64,000 nucleotides of DNA from Pelorhabdus rhamnosifermentans. Lineage in GTDB: Bacteria > Bacillota > Negativicutes > UMGS1260. The stretch spans positions 62,001 through 126,000 of the forward strand of contig NZ_JAHGVE010000014.1 in NCBI RefSeq assembly GCF_018835585.1, read 5' to 3'. A program made the translations under genes and the position numbers. Every line of letters begins with the position of its first letter. The first letter of the stretch is position 1. Positions 28,719-37,983 of the stretch are shown piece after piece. Under the pieces are notes generated by a model, which saw only the letters and a list, made by a program, of their open reading frames with translations, was not told where the DNA came from and did not search any database.

Positions 28719-29644
28719 CGCTTGATTCCTCTTTTCTCCATCAATTGCTCAACTTCCGACGTTGTTGCCAGAGCGGGTTGCGCACCAGGCCGAGTAACAG
28801 CAATAGCCGCAGCATAAGAAGCGAACTCAAGCGCTTGACTAAGCGTCTTTTCCTCAGATAATCCCGCTGCCAAAGCCCCGCTAAAAGCATCGCCCGCTGC
28901 CGTTGTATCGACTGCCTGCACAAACACAGGCTCAACAAAACCTTGCTTCTCCTTTGTTGCCCATAAAGCGCCTTGTTCTCCCAAGGTAATAATCACGTTT
29001 TGAACACCTTTAGCCAAAAGCACTTTCGCTGCCTGCTTTGCTTGTTCCCGCGATGTAATGGCTACACCGCTTAACATAGCCGCTTCCGTTTCATTGGGTG
29101 TTAAAAAATCGATAAGCGGATATAACGTATCAGTAATCAGTCGGGCTGGCGCAGGATTGACCATGACACGCCAGCCTGCGGCTTTGGCTGTTTTGATCGC
29201 ATAAGCCACTGTTTCTGAGGAAATTTCATGCTGTAAAAGTAAAATTCCTGGATCTCTCACTGCTTGAAGAGCAGCATCAACATCACGACTACATGTAATC
29301 GCATTAGCACCAGGCACAACAACAATCGTATTCTTACCATCCTCTGCCACCGTAATGAGCGCCGTGCCTGTCACTTGATCAGTTTTACGAACATGCTGCG
29401 TATTTACACGGCTATCCGCTAAACTATCCATAAGCTCCTTGCCAAAAGCATCCTGACCAACACAACCTGCCATAATCACTTGACCGCCTAATTTAGCCGC
29501 AGCTACAGCTTGATTAGCTCCTTTGCCGCCCGGATAGGTAGCAAAAGAACTACCAGGCACCGTTTGACCCGTTTCAGGCAATTTTTCGACTTGAGCAACT
29601 AAATCCATATTTAAGCTACCTACAACAACAATGGCAAAGCCCAT
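28715..29644 (-). CDS. rbsK: Ribokinase
   Basis: RbsK phosphorylates ribose to ribose 5-phosphate. The PfkB-family marks are the N-terminal VVGSLNMDLV and GGKGANQAVAAAKLGG, and the C-terminal catalytic motif DTTAAGDAFSGAL with its general-base Asp. Length 309 is normal. It begins 4 bases after the rbsR stop and overlaps rbsD, so rbsR, rbsK and rbsD are tightly coupled. Confidence 0.95.
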   Translation of the reverse strand: MGFAIVVVGSLNMDLVAQVEKLPETGQTVPGSSFATYPGGKGANQAVAAAKLGGQVIMAGCVGQDAFGKELMDSLADSRVNTQHVRKTDQVTGTALITVAEDGKNTIVVVPGANAITCSRDVDAALQAVRDPGILLLQHEISSETVAYAIKTAKAAGWRVMVNPAPARLITDTLYPLIDFLTPNETEAAMLSGVAITSREQAKQAAKVLLAKGVQNVIITLGEQGALWATKEKQGFVEPVFVQAVDTTAAGDAFSGALAAGLSEEKTLSQALEFASYAAAIAVTRPGAQPALATTSEVEQLMEKRGIKR

Positions 29645-29648
29645 TTAT

Positions 29649-30665
29649 CTATTCACCTCTCCGCGTAGACTGCCTGGCAATAAGCTCAGGCACAAACAAA
29701 TGTACAGGCTCAATTTTTTCACCACGAAGCAAGGCGAGCAAATTCTCACAAGCCATGCGTCCAATTTCATATACAGGCTGCCGAATCGTTGACAAAGAAG
29801 GTTTAACCCAGGCTGCTAGACGAATATCATCAAAACCAATAATAGCCAATTCATGAGGAACAGAAATACCTTGCACAGCAGCATATTCCAGACAACCAAT
29901 TGCCATCATATCATTGGCTGCAAAAATGCCATCCACATGTTGAGCTAGTAAGCTCTTAGCACCTTCATACCCACTTTCAAATGAAAAGTCGCCCTTCGTG
30001 ATCAATTCAGCGCTATTCTCTCTCCCTTGCTCACAGCAAGCAGAACGAAATCCTGCCTCACGTTCACAACTTGTCGACAAATGATCGGGGCCACCAATCA
30101 TGCCGACCCTCTGACATCCCACAGCAAACAAATGCTTCACAGCTTCATAAGCTCCGGAGAAATTATCTGTTCCCACACGTGGCAAGGGTAAAGTCGCACT
30201 GACTTGCCTGTCAATCAACACAAGAGGCAACCCGATTTGTTGTAACAAATCCATTGCATCCGATTGATACTGTCCGGCAGCAAATAGCAATCCGTCCACT
30301 TGTCTGCTAGCCATAAAATCCAAATAACGTGCTTCATCTGCCAATAAGCCATCGGTATTACACAGAAAAACAGCATAACCTGCTTCACGACAAACGTCTT
30401 CCACTCCACGCACGAGAGCAGGAAAAAAGGGATTTTCAATATCAGGAATAATTAAACCCACACACTGCGACTGACGTATTTTAAGCGATCGAGCCACAAC
30501 ATTGAGGCGATAATCAAGCCTTTTAATGGCCCCTAAAACCTGCTGCTGTTTCTGAAGCGAAACACGCTTACCATTGATTACTCGCGATACAGTCGCAATC
30601 GATACCCCCGCTGCTTCCGCTACGTCATGAAGGGTTATCGGATCATTTTTTTCCTGTCCCGTCAT
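29649..30665 (-). CDS. rbsR: LacI-family repressor of the ribose operon
   Basis: The N-terminus carries the LacI helix-turn-helix ITLHDVAEAAGVSIATVSRV with the hinge-side VINGK. A periplasmic-binding-like sensor domain follows, with GLIIPDIENPFFP, DGIFAANDMMAIG and IIGFDDIRLA. As first gene of the rbs operon it should autoregulate through the palindrome at 30680-30695, with ribose as presumed inducer. Confidence 0.92.
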   Translation of the reverse strand: MTGQEKNDPITLHDVAEAAGVSIATVSRVINGKRVSLQKQQQVLGAIKRLDYRLNVVARSLKIRQSQCVGLIIPDIENPFFPALVRGVEDVCREAGYAVFLCNTDGLLADEARYLDFMASRQVDGLLFAAGQYQSDAMDLLQQIGLPLVLIDRQVSATLPLPRVGTDNFSGAYEAVKHLFAVGCQRVGMIGGPDHLSTSCEREAGFRSACCEQGRENSAELITKGDFSFESGYEGAKSLLAQHVDGIFAANDMMAIGCLEYAAVQGISVPHELAIIGFDDIRLAAWVKPSLSTIRQPVYEIGRMACENLLALLRGEKIEPVHLFVPELIARQSTRRGE

Positions 30666-30679
30666 AACGACACCTCTTC

Positions 30680-30695
30680 TTGTAAACGTTTACAA
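30680..30695. promoter_or_regulatory. LacI-family operator (RbsR site)
   Basis: TTGTAAACGTTTACAA is a perfect 16-base palindrome with the central CG typical of LacI/GalR operators. It lies 15 bases upstream of the rbsR start, so bound repressor would block the whole operon. Confidence 0.88.
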
Positions 30696-30867
30696 AAATT
30701 ATAATTAGGCACTTTTTTCAAAATTCCTGCTATTATGGATAAAAAAATTGATAATAAAAAAAATTCTTATATTGGGACATTTTCTCTCTTATAGGGACTA
30801 TTTAGGTCCCCGTAAGAGAGTTTCTGCAGTCCTATATGTATCATCTGAATTGCCTACTTTTCATACA

Positions 30868-30907
30868 AAAAAAAAGCATCTGCCGGACAGATCGTCCAGT
30901 GATGCAA
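30868..30907 (-). terminator. Terminator of the MATE gene
   Basis: On the minus strand GCATCACTGGAC pairs imperfectly with GTCCGGCAGATGC and is followed by nine T residues, 25 bases past the MATE stop codon. Confidence 0.65.
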
Positions 30908-30930
30908 AAAACAGAAGGCTAAGAATCCAA

Positions 30931-32283
30931 TCAACAGATAGGCTGATGCATTTTCGTTAACTTGCCTAATTCACGCCACAGATACACACCCGTAATCAGA
31001 GAAGCAAAAAAATCAGCAATCGGACTGGCAACCCAAATCCCAGTGACACCTAAAAAGTGAGGTAAAATAATGAGCAGAGGAATCAAAATAATGACCTGAC
31101 GGGATGTACTGAAAAGAATAGCATATTTCGCCTTGCCTACAGCCTGAAAATAATTGGCGCTAACAATTTGGAAGCCAATAATCGGCAACAGGGCAAGATA
31201 AATACGTAATCCCTGCGAACCAAACTGAATGAGCTCCTGATTACCGTTAAAAATACGCATAATGTGCGTATCAAATAACTGAACAATCAAAAATCCCCCT
31301 GTAGAAACAAGTGTCGCCGCAAGGATGGCTTTTTTGAGTGCCTCAATCACTCGACCATAATTTTTCGCACCATAATTATAGCCAATAATCGGCTGAACAC
31401 CTTGCTGTATCCCGAAAATAGGCATCAGAATCAACATAGTCACACGCGTAATAATCCCCATTGCCGCCACAGCCAAATCGCCACCATAAGTTAGCAGCGC
31501 AACATTGGACAAAAGGCTAATGACACTTGCCGCAATTTGCATCAAAAAGGGAGACAGACCAATTGAAAAAATCCCCCAAACAATGGACTTATTCAAAGAA
31601 AAATTTTTACGGCGAAACTTTAATAAACTTTGTTTACCAAAAAAATAAGACATCACCCATACGGCAGCAACAAACTGTGATAAAACCGTCGCATAAGCTG
31701 AACCACGAATACCCCAGTGAAAAATAAAAATAAATAATGGATTCAATATCGTATTGAGTCCAGCCGAAATCAACATCGTGAACATGGCTAAGCGCGGATT
31801 GCCTTCAGCACGAATGAGATTGTTCAAACCAAAGCTAAGAAACATAAAAATATTACCAATTAAAATAATTTGCGTAAAATCGTGAGCATAAGGTAAAACG
31901 TTCTCACTCGCTCCAATGACAATTAAAATGGGATCAAGAAAGTAAAGCACAACAGGCGTAAGAAGAACTGTAATTAAAAAAACAAGCGACAAGGCATTCC
32001 CAAGAATCCGCTCGGCATCATCAATTCTTTTTTCACCCAACCGAATGGAAATAAGTGCCGTAGCTCCCACACCAATCAGCATACCAAAAGCCATTAAAAT
32101 CGTCATAATGGGAAAAGCGATGGTAACCGCAGTGAGACCAACTTCACCTACACCATTTCCAACAAAAATACTGTCAATAATATTATATAAAGCATTGACG
32201 ATCATTCCAACCATAGCAGGAAGTGAAAATTTCCATAGAAGTGTGCCTATTTTTTCATCACCCAATTGTGCTGAATGATTCAT
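30931..32283 (-). CDS. MATE family efflux transporter
   Basis: The 450-residue protein has twelve hydrophobic helices in two MATE repeats. LLWKFSLPAMVGMIVNALYNIIDSIF begins helix 1 (motif split here by function), and PIFGIQQGVQPIIGYNYGAK is the NorM/DinF-type second-repeat motif. Members extrude drugs or metabolites using sodium or proton gradients; substrate unknown. AAAGGAGG lies 6 bases before the ATG at 32283. The gene stands alone. Confidence 0.88.
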   Translation of the reverse strand: MNHSAQLGDEKIGTLLWKFSLPAMVGMIVNALYNIIDSIFVGNGVGEVGLTAVTIAFPIMTILMAFGMLIGVGATALISIRLGEKRIDDAERILGNALSLVFLITVLLTPVVLYFLDPILIVIGASENVLPYAHDFTQIILIGNIFMFLSFGLNNLIRAEGNPRLAMFTMLISAGLNTILNPLFIFIFHWGIRGSAYATVLSQFVAAVWVMSYFFGKQSLLKFRRKNFSLNKSIVWGIFSIGLSPFLMQIAASVISLLSNVALLTYGGDLAVAAMGIITRVTMLILMPIFGIQQGVQPIIGYNYGAKNYGRVIEALKKAILAATLVSTGGFLIVQLFDTHIMRIFNGNQELIQFGSQGLRIYLALLPIIGFQIVSANYFQAVGKAKYAILFSTSRQVIILIPLLIILPHFLGVTGIWVASPIADFFASLITGVYLWRELGKLTKMHQPIC

Positions 32284-32354
32284 TCGGGGCCTCCTTTCAA
32301 TCAACAAAAACTACTTTCTCATTATGTCCACAGCCTAATAGGACCATTCAAAAA

Positions 32355-32384
32355 GGCATTTCTCCAAAATTTAGAAGAAATGCC
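32355..32384 (-). terminator. Terminator of the FAD dehydrogenase gene
   Basis: GGCATTTCT and AGAAATGCC form a 9-base stem, followed by TTTTTG on the minus strand, about 110 bases past the stop codon at 32492. Confidence 0.65.
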
Positions 32385-32491
32385 AACCTTATTATCCGTT
32401 TGAGTAGGCACACATAGCATAAATTTTTCAAAAAATGATTGATTTAATTCTATATTTTCTTCACAAAGCAACAAAATCCTGCTCTCATTTT

Positions 32492-33880
32492 TTACTTCAA
32501 GTCGAGTCGTTTGCCAATAGCCTCAGCAACAAGAACACCCGTCGCACTGGCCTGTGACAACCCCCGTGTAATCCCTGCACCATCACCAATTGCAAACATA
32601 TTCTCAATGTCTGTTTCTAATTCACTCGTAAGATTTAAACGGGAGCTATAGAACTTGACTTCTACTCCGTATAAAAGAGTGTCATCATTAGCCAAGCCTG
32701 GTGCAATTTCGTCAAGAGCATAAATCATTTCAATAATATTATCTAAATGCCGTTTCGGTAGAACAAGGCTTAAATCACCTGGCGTGGCCTTAAGGGTTGG
32801 TTTTGTAAAACTTTGTTCCAAACGATGTTCATTTGTGCGCCGACCCTTAATTAGATCACCAAAACGCTGCACTAATACACCACCACCCAGCATGTTGGAA
32901 AAAGAAGCTATCCGCTTGCCGTATTGATGAGGCTCATTGAAAGGTTCTGTAAAGGTATTGCTGACAAGCAAAGCAAAGTTGGTATTCTTGCTATGAAGCT
33001 TTTCATCACGGTAGCTATGACCGTTTACCGTAACAATACCATCCGTATTTTCCGCTACTACATATCCTTTGGGGTTCATACAGAAAGTACGAACTAAATC
33101 ACCATATTGCTTAGTACGATAAACTAGTTTCGCTTCATAAACTTCATCTGTAATATGATTAAATATTCCGGCTGGAATTTCCACGCGAACGCCAACATCG
33201 ACTTGATTATTCTTAAGAGGAAGGTTCAGATCATGACATTGGTTCGAAAACCACTCCGACCCAGCACGTCCGGGGGCAGCAATTAGATAGTCGCATTCCA
33301 CTGCATCACAAGATCCTTCAATGTCTAAGTGAAACCCTGGATGCTCAGGCTTAATTGTCACGACATGGCATTGAAATAACATCGTGATTTTTTCTTTTAA
33401 AAACTCATAAAGATTTTCTAATATCTTCAGATTGTTCTCAGTACCTAAATGACGTACCTTCGCATCAAGTAAATGCAAGTCATGCTGCAAAGCCAAATTG
33501 CCAATATTACTGTTAGCCGTACTAAAACTTTCAGAAGGCGCTCCATATTTTGTATTAATGTCATCAACATAATCAATTAAATCCAAAACTCGTTGATCGG
33601 GAATATATTCATTAAGCCAACCGCCAAATTGCGTTGTAAAGTTATATTTACCATCAGAAAAAGCACCTGCACCACCGAAACCGCGCATAATCCCACAAGG
33701 CGTACAGCGAATACAGCTTGTCACTTTCTTTTCGGCAATAGGACAACGCCGCGCATAAATGTCATTGCCCTCTTCTACCATGATAATCTTCGCTGTAGGA
33801 TGTTTGTTGATTAAATCGTAGGCCGCATATATTGCAGAAGGACCGCCACCAATAATTCCAATATCAAATTTATGTTTCAT
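32492..33880 (-). CDS. Uncharacterised FAD-dependent dehydrogenase (COG2509-like)
   Basis: The 462-residue protein starts with the dinucleotide-binding fold IGIIGGGPSAIYAAYDL and ends with a flavin-side motif MFAIGDGAGITRGLSQASATG. Between them is CIRCTPCGIMRGFGGAGAFSDG (motif split around residues 56-78), with three closely spaced cysteines seen in this group of FAD proteins. The substrate is unknown; the group is related to flavoproteins called uncharacterised FAD-dependent dehydrogenases. It is monocistronic and cytoplasmic. Confidence 0.8.
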   Translation of the reverse strand: MKHKFDIGIIGGGPSAIYAAYDLINKHPTAKIIMVEEGNDIYARRCPIAEKKVTSCIRCTPCGIMRGFGGAGAFSDGKYNFTTQFGGWLNEYIPDQRVLDLIDYVDDINTKYGAPSESFSTANSNIGNLALQHDLHLLDAKVRHLGTENNLKILENLYEFLKEKITMLFQCHVVTIKPEHPGFHLDIEGSCDAVECDYLIAAPGRAGSEWFSNQCHDLNLPLKNNQVDVGVRVEIPAGIFNHITDEVYEAKLVYRTKQYGDLVRTFCMNPKGYVVAENTDGIVTVNGHSYRDEKLHSKNTNFALLVSNTFTEPFNEPHQYGKRIASFSNMLGGGVLVQRFGDLIKGRRTNEHRLEQSFTKPTLKATPGDLSLVLPKRHLDNIIEMIYALDEIAPGLANDDTLLYGVEVKFYSSRLNLTSELETDIENMFAIGDGAGITRGLSQASATGVLVAEAIGKRLDLK

Positions 33881-34148
33881 TTTAAGTCACTCCTTTATAA
33901 AGCTCTCTCTTTTACAGGCCATCCGCTATTATACTTTATTCCAGATGTTCTGTATAGAAAAACTTTTAAAAGTCTGTATTTTTCTGTGACAAGGTCATTT
34001 TTTCGGATAAATAGGGCAAATCTATTATGATACGTCCATTATAATATTATTGGTAAAAGTGATATAATAAAAGCAAGTTGTTACAATGTGACAGCTAATG
34101 AAACTTTTGAGCATATCAGGGGGTTCATATCAAAGGGAGGTATTGATT

Positions 34149-34259
34149 ATGGGAGATAAAAATCCTAAGAATAAAGAAAAAATGAAAAAAGAAGCAAAAA
34201 AGAAGACACAGAAGAAAGTGAACAGCAATTTGTCATCCATTTCTCATGTCGCTCAATAA
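34149..34259 (+). CDS. Lysine-rich small protein, 36 residues
   Basis: The ATG has GGGAGG seven bases upstream. The frame begins MGDKNPKNKEKMKKEAKKK and ends SSISHVAQ; 15 of 36 residues are Lys. A near-perfect terminator follows. Similar Lys-rich miniproteins are common in Bacillota, but no function is known to me. A stretch of about 270 bases before it (33881-34148) holds only AT-rich promoter-like sequence. Confidence 0.65.
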   Translation: MGDKNPKNKEKMKKEAKKKTQKKVNSNLSSISHVAQ

Positions 34260-34292
34260 GAGGATACAAGAATTTTTGTCTAACTAGGTATG

Positions 34293-34355
34293 AAAAATCT
34301 TCCTTACTGACAAGGATAGAAATAAAAACTATTTTAGCCAGTGAGGAAGATTTTC
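34293..34355. terminator. Long inverted repeat after the Lys-rich gene
   Basis: AAAATCTTCCTtACTG and CAGTGAGGAAGATTTT are separated by 27 bases; the arms match nearly perfectly and the position between two convergent genes suggests a terminator. Confidence 0.6.
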
Positions 34356-34409
34356 CATGTCAGCTATACAAAATCCCCATAAAATTTAAATATAAGTCCT
34401 ATTTTTAAA

Positions 34410-35312
34410 TTACAACTTAGCATTTAAGCCGAAATAATATCCTCGTTGCTTATATTCCAAGCCTATTCCTGAAAATTTATCTGATATTCCATTATTATAA
34501 TTCAGAGTTTCACTACCATTGGTCATCTTCGCATAGGAATAATAATAGCCTATTTCTGCTAAGGTATTACGAGTAAATACATATTTTAAACCAATATTCA
34601 TATTATATCCAAACGTATCTCCTGAGTCAGTCCAGTCCCAGGCAGGAGAATGATTGCCCCAATGGCCATTGGCCTTTGCTGTTAAAAATGATGTAGTCAA
34701 TCCGCCGTTCAGTGTAAGTTTCTCATTGATTTTATACCTAGTTTCTGCACCCAGGCGTAACCCGCTAAAAGTTCCGTTTAAATAACTGCCATTGTCTGAC
34801 TGGGGCACATTTCCTACATTTATACCACTTTCTAAATGATATATTACGTTCGTTAGCGCATTATCAGTCGTATTCTCGCCCCACCCAATAAAAATGCTCG
34901 TGTTATTCCTTTCGTCTTCTAAAACTTTCGTTCCAAAATCTATGGAATACATTTTTTGTTTTCCATTAAAATTCATCGTGCCATAGTCCGTTATTGTACT
35001 AGAGCCGGGGTTCTGCCAGTCCGAATCAGAACCCGCTCCTTTGTTCTCAAACGCAGTCGACCCATATCGTATGTTTATGTAACTTTCATCATTAGTCTTA
35101 ACCTTTGTAGTCAAAATACTCATATTTTGATTTTGTGGCATACTGATTTTTGACAACACTTGAGATGAGTTTATATAGTGTAAAGTATAATCAAAGTTCC
35201 CCTTTATATTCCAATTTTGAAATGAAACATCCACCGGCACTACTGAATCTGCTAGGGCTATTGCAGAATTCAATACAAGCATGCCAAATACTATCGACAT
35301 TGTTCTTTTCAC
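34410..35312 (-). CDS. Outer-membrane beta-barrel protein
   Basis: The 300-residue protein has a Sec signal peptide (MKRTMSIVFGMLVLNSAIALA) and a mature part of alternating polar/aromatic strands such as YKINEKLTLNGGLTTSFL and NTLAEIGYYYSY, ending in GYYFGLNAKL. This is the look of a 10-12-stranded barrel; no porin family is recognised. It implies a diderm cell. The start is a GTG with GAGGG about 9 bases upstream. It is monocistronic. Confidence 0.75.
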   Translation of the reverse strand: MKRTMSIVFGMLVLNSAIALADSVVPVDVSFQNWNIKGNFDYTLHYINSSQVLSKISMPQNQNMSILTTKVKTNDESYINIRYGSTAFENKGAGSDSDWQNPGSSTITDYGTMNFNGKQKMYSIDFGTKVLEDERNNTSIFIGWGENTTDNALTNVIYHLESGINVGNVPQSDNGSYLNGTFSGLRLGAETRYKINEKLTLNGGLTTSFLTAKANGHWGNHSPAWDWTDSGDTFGYNMNIGLKYVFTRNTLAEIGYYYSYAKMTNGSETLNYNNGISDKFSGIGLEYKQRGYYFGLNAKL

Positions 35313-35442
35313 TTTTTAAAACCCTCATCTTCCTCTGCTTTTATAAAGCGATATTGGTGAGATTAATTATTCGCCGACAGTTTACATAACTCCTACTGAA
35401 TGGACAACTCAAACATCTTATTTTTGCTGTTAATAAATTACA

Positions 35443-35482
35443 AAATCCTCTATCCAAGCCCTTTGGCCGAAATAGAGGATTT
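35443..35482. terminator. Hairpin of the CTATCC...GATAG family
   Basis: AAATCCTCTAT pairs with ATAGAGGATTT around an inner GCC...GGC pair. It lies just past the stop of the mini-operon at 35510-35987 and serves as its terminator. Related hairpins occur at 40367, 43313, 48876, 51074 and 63735. Confidence 0.7.
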
Positions 35483-35509
35483 CAAAGCTCCTAGATACAT
35501 TTTTTGGGT

Positions 35510-35689
35510 TCAGTCCCCGCAGCTCCATTTTCTAATCAATTCCGATATTTTCGCATAATCAATCGACGTCATATCGTGCGGCACAAATTGAATACCGATA
35601 ACATGAGCCAACTGATAGCGCGCACACGCTTCGTAATGCTCGCTATTGACATGACAAATATGCCTACAATCATAAGCATAGGGACACAT
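35510..35689 (-). CDS. Cys-rich small protein, 59 residues
   Basis: The frame starts MCPYAYDCRHICHVNSEHYE and has Cys at 2, 8, 12 and 22 plus His residues, a spacing that could bind a metal; a fifth Cys is near the end. Its ATG overlaps the stop of the upstream gene (TAATG), so translation is coupled. The family is not recognised. It is the last gene of a three-gene mini-operon of proteins below 60 residues. Confidence 0.65.
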   Translation of the reverse strand: MCPYAYDCRHICHVNSEHYEACARYQLAHVIGIQFVPHDMTSIDYAKISELIRKWSCGD

Positions 35690-35844
35690 TATTGTTCCCC
35701 TAGCCTGTTTAAGACATTCTGACGCCCAATTTTCCAGTGCCCAAAAGGGCCTGGTACCTTCTCCGCTGCGCTGGAAAATTGATAAGATACTGTGGCAAAA
35801 TCACCGCTGCTTTTGTACTTTGCACTTAAACTTCCTAATCTCAT
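35689..35844 (-). CDS. Small protein, 51 residues
   Basis: The ATG has GGGGGGAG five bases upstream. The frame begins MRLGSLSAKYKSSGDFATVS, which resembles from memory the opening of phage tail lysozyme-like proteins (LGxLSAKYESGGDPxTVS), then diverges and ends in NVLNRLGEQ. It may be a domesticated or truncated piece of such a protein. Its stop overlaps the start of the Cys-rich gene. Confidence 0.6.
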   Translation of the reverse strand: MRLGSLSAKYKSSGDFATVSYQFSSAAEKVPGPFGHWKIGRQNVLNRLGEQ

Positions 35845-35876
35845 CAAACTCCCCCCTATTATGTTATGTTGACAGC

Positions 35877-35987
35877 TTATTTATTGCTATTTAAATACCA
35901 CTTTCCATATTCATACATAAGAAAAGAGCCCCTGAGAATCTTTCGAAGTTCTTCAATTCGCTTTAATAAATCAGCTAGTTCCGGCAT
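35877..35987 (-). CDS. Small protein, 36 residues, Spo0E-like N-terminal half
   Basis: AGGAG lies 8-9 bases before the ATG. The frame is MPELADLLKRIEELRKILRG followed by SFLMYEYGKWYLNSNK. The first helix looks like the N-terminal helix of Spo0E-type aspartyl phosphatases (compare the full version at 42804-42977), but the SQxLD helix is missing. It is the first gene of the mini-operon, 32 bases before the next gene. Confidence 0.55.
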   Translation of the reverse strand: MPELADLLKRIEELRKILRGSFLMYEYGKWYLNSNK

Positions 35988-36019
35988 CACTAATTCTCCT
36001 TTTGAAAATTAGTAGACAA

Positions 36020-36185
36020 AATAAAACGGCCGTCCTTGTCTGGCGGTCGTTATCCTTATAGTGCAGGGAAGGTGAGCAATCAAAGCCGCTTTCCGCGGCG
36101 TAGCACCATCTGGCTCATCGCCCTTCCCTGTGTTCTAATTGGTCAATGCCATAAATGGTCACTGCCTAATATATCATATGCAATA
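36020..36185 (-). ncRNA. Candidate small RNA A, homologous to the element at 39198-39350
   Basis: On the minus strand the element starts near ATTGCATATGATA (possible -10), contains the nested stems CAGGGAAGG/CCTTCCCTG, TGAGC/GCTCA and GCCGC-GGAAA-GCGGC, and ends in a terminator ACGACCGCC/GGACGGCCGT followed by TTTATTTT (36025-36051). No start codon with a ribosome site lies inside it. A second copy 3.2 kb away keeps the structure with altered sequence. No known RNA family is recognised. Confidence 0.65.
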
Positions 36186-36339
36186 GTTTACTCTTATGAT
36201 GCTAAACTCTCACTATTAAGCACTTTTTCTACCTAATATCATTTCACTACATATGACATGAATCTGGCTTTTCCATGCATAATACTTTTATTCTTGAATA
36301 TCTTATTAACATGGATGGCAGATACGCCAGTCCTTCTTT

Positions 36340-36407
36340 AAAGGTCAGAGTTCCAAGTCTGTAGCGACCAGAACTCTGGCTTTTCCACACATAAAAGCTG
36401 ACCTTTT
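36340..36407. repeat. Large nested inverted repeat
   Basis: AAAGGTCAG pairs with CTGACCTTTT at the outside and CAGAGTT with AACTCTG inside. It lies 70 bases past the mocR-type gene stop and may end that transcript. With RNA A this accounts for most of the 490-base gap at 35988-36479. Confidence 0.55.
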
Positions 36408-36479
36408 GAGAAAAACCGAGGTTCTAGCTATTTTCTATTAAATTTAAGTTCTCACCGTCAGAAAGCCCTTTTTGATCAA

Positions 36480-37847
36480 TTAACCTTCATATAAGAATTC
36501 GGTCAGATTTATTTTTTTTGAGCTTAGACAGTGTCGGATCTCTTCAGCAATAATCGCTATCCCTGTAGTGATTTGCTCTTCATTCGTTTGATAGACACAT
36601 AATCTCAGTCCATTTTTCTTCTCAAAATTAGGCAAATACCACAGATCTCCACCTTGAATAAATATATTTTTCGTTTGTAGACTCGCGATAAGACTTGAAA
36701 AATTTATTTCATCAGGCAATTCTAGAAAAGCGAAGGCACAATGAGCAAAATATTGCCAAATGACTTCGACAGGCAGTTGTTTACAAGCAAGTACAAAAGT
36801 GGAAGCACGATTATGATAAAACTTTTTAATCGTTTTTACGTGATGAGTAAACATACCATTTTTCATAAACATCGTTAAGGCTCCTTGCAAAATAGAAGAA
36901 ACATAAGGATCAACACAACACTTATATTCTAAAAATACATTTCTAAACGCTCTTGGCAATAATACTGCACCAATGCGCAAACCAGGCAAGCAAACTTTAG
37001 AATAACTTTTGACATAAATAACATGTTCCGAATCATCCATTGCATACAAAGGATCTGCTTTTGTGTCAAAATTAAACTCGGCTAAATAATCGTCTTCCAC
37101 AATATAAACATCGTATTTACACGCCAAATCCAAAATCATTTTTTTCTCTTGGCATGAATAAGATGTCCCCGTAGGGTTTTGATAACGAGGCATGGTATAA
37201 AAGAATTTTATATTTCCATTTTTAAAAAAGCTTTCTAACTTATCAAAGTTGATTCCATTATAATTTCTCGTAATACCAACTGCCGTAACTCCGGCAATTT
37301 TTAAAGATTTCAGCATACCGGAATAAGTAGGCTGTTCGACTAACACGGTAGTTTTACCATTAGGAGATGGCATTCTAACCAGAATATCGAGAGTTTGCTG
37401 TGCACCGGCAGTAATATAGATATTTTCCGGGTTTTCAAAAATTTGAACATCCTGCAATTGTTTTGATAGGGCTGCCCGTAAATCAGGCAGCCCTTGTTTT
37501 TCGTTATACATAAATGATTTTTCTTGATATACATCTAATGCCTGATTGATGCAATGACGAAATTCCACATAAGGAATCATGGAAGATTCAGGCATCATTG
37601 ACGCGAAATCAATAACAGACATGCCAGAAGCATTTACCCTGTTGTTATTCACGACAAAATAGCCGCTCTGCGGAACAGAATATAAAATATGCTTCGTTTC
37701 AAGTTCACTATAAGCCCGAATAACCGTAGCTTTACTGCAATGAAACAGCAAAGACATTTCCCTTATTGAAAGTACTTTATCCCCACTGTGCAAACGCTTA
37801 TTGTCAATTTCATTTTGAATATAATTAATTATTTGATTATATTTCAT
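36480..37847 (-). CDS. MocR/GntR-type PLP-dependent transcription regulator
   Basis: The 455-residue protein fuses a GntR winged helix (residues about 5-70, with LSIREMSLLFHCSKATVIRAY) to an aminotransferase-like domain with the PLP lysine in VKSYSKVCLPGLRIG and the YITAGAQQTLDIL, NPTGTSYSC motifs. Such proteins usually control the gene they diverge from, here the MFS transporter at 37984. The ATG at 37847 is chosen because GGGAG is 7 bases upstream. Whether it has catalytic activity cannot be said. Confidence 0.88.
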   Translation of the reverse strand: MKYNQIINYIQNEIDNKRLHSGDKVLSIREMSLLFHCSKATVIRAYSELETKHILYSVPQSGYFVVNNNRVNASGMSVIDFASMMPESSMIPYVEFRHCINQALDVYQEKSFMYNEKQGLPDLRAALSKQLQDVQIFENPENIYITAGAQQTLDILVRMPSPNGKTTVLVEQPTYSGMLKSLKIAGVTAVGITRNYNGINFDKLESFFKNGNIKFFYTMPRYQNPTGTSYSCQEKKMILDLACKYDVYIVEDDYLAEFNFDTKADPLYAMDDSEHVIYVKSYSKVCLPGLRIGAVLLPRAFRNVFLEYKCCVDPYVSSILQGALTMFMKNGMFTHHVKTIKKFYHNRASTFVLACKQLPVEVIWQYFAHCAFAFLELPDEINFSSLIASLQTKNIFIQGGDLWYLPNFEKKNGLRLCVYQTNEEQITTGIAIIAEEIRHCLSSKKINLTEFLYEG

Positions 37848-37868
37848 AACCACTCTCCCGTCCCCGCT

Positions 37869-37907
37869 TTGTACCGGTACAATTTAAAATGAACTTCTTG
37901 AAGTTCA
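37869..37907. promoter_or_regulatory. Two inverted repeats in the mocR/MFS intergenic region
   Basis: TTGTACCGGTACAA (37869-37882) is a perfect palindrome of the TGTACC/GGTACA kind often bound by MocR regulators. TGAACTTC-TT-GAAGTTCA (37890-37907) is a second inverted repeat. Both lie between the divergent starts. Confidence 0.65.
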
Positions 37908-37983
37908 CTTTTTCCTTATATATACTTAAAACTGTACTAATATCATATAACGAGAATCAGTTTTATGAAAGGGATGAGGCGAT

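Noticed and set aside
36020-36185. Known riboswitch (c-di-GMP, cobalamin) or 6S RNA
   Set aside because: Conserved blocks of those families are not present and the element does not lead into a gene.
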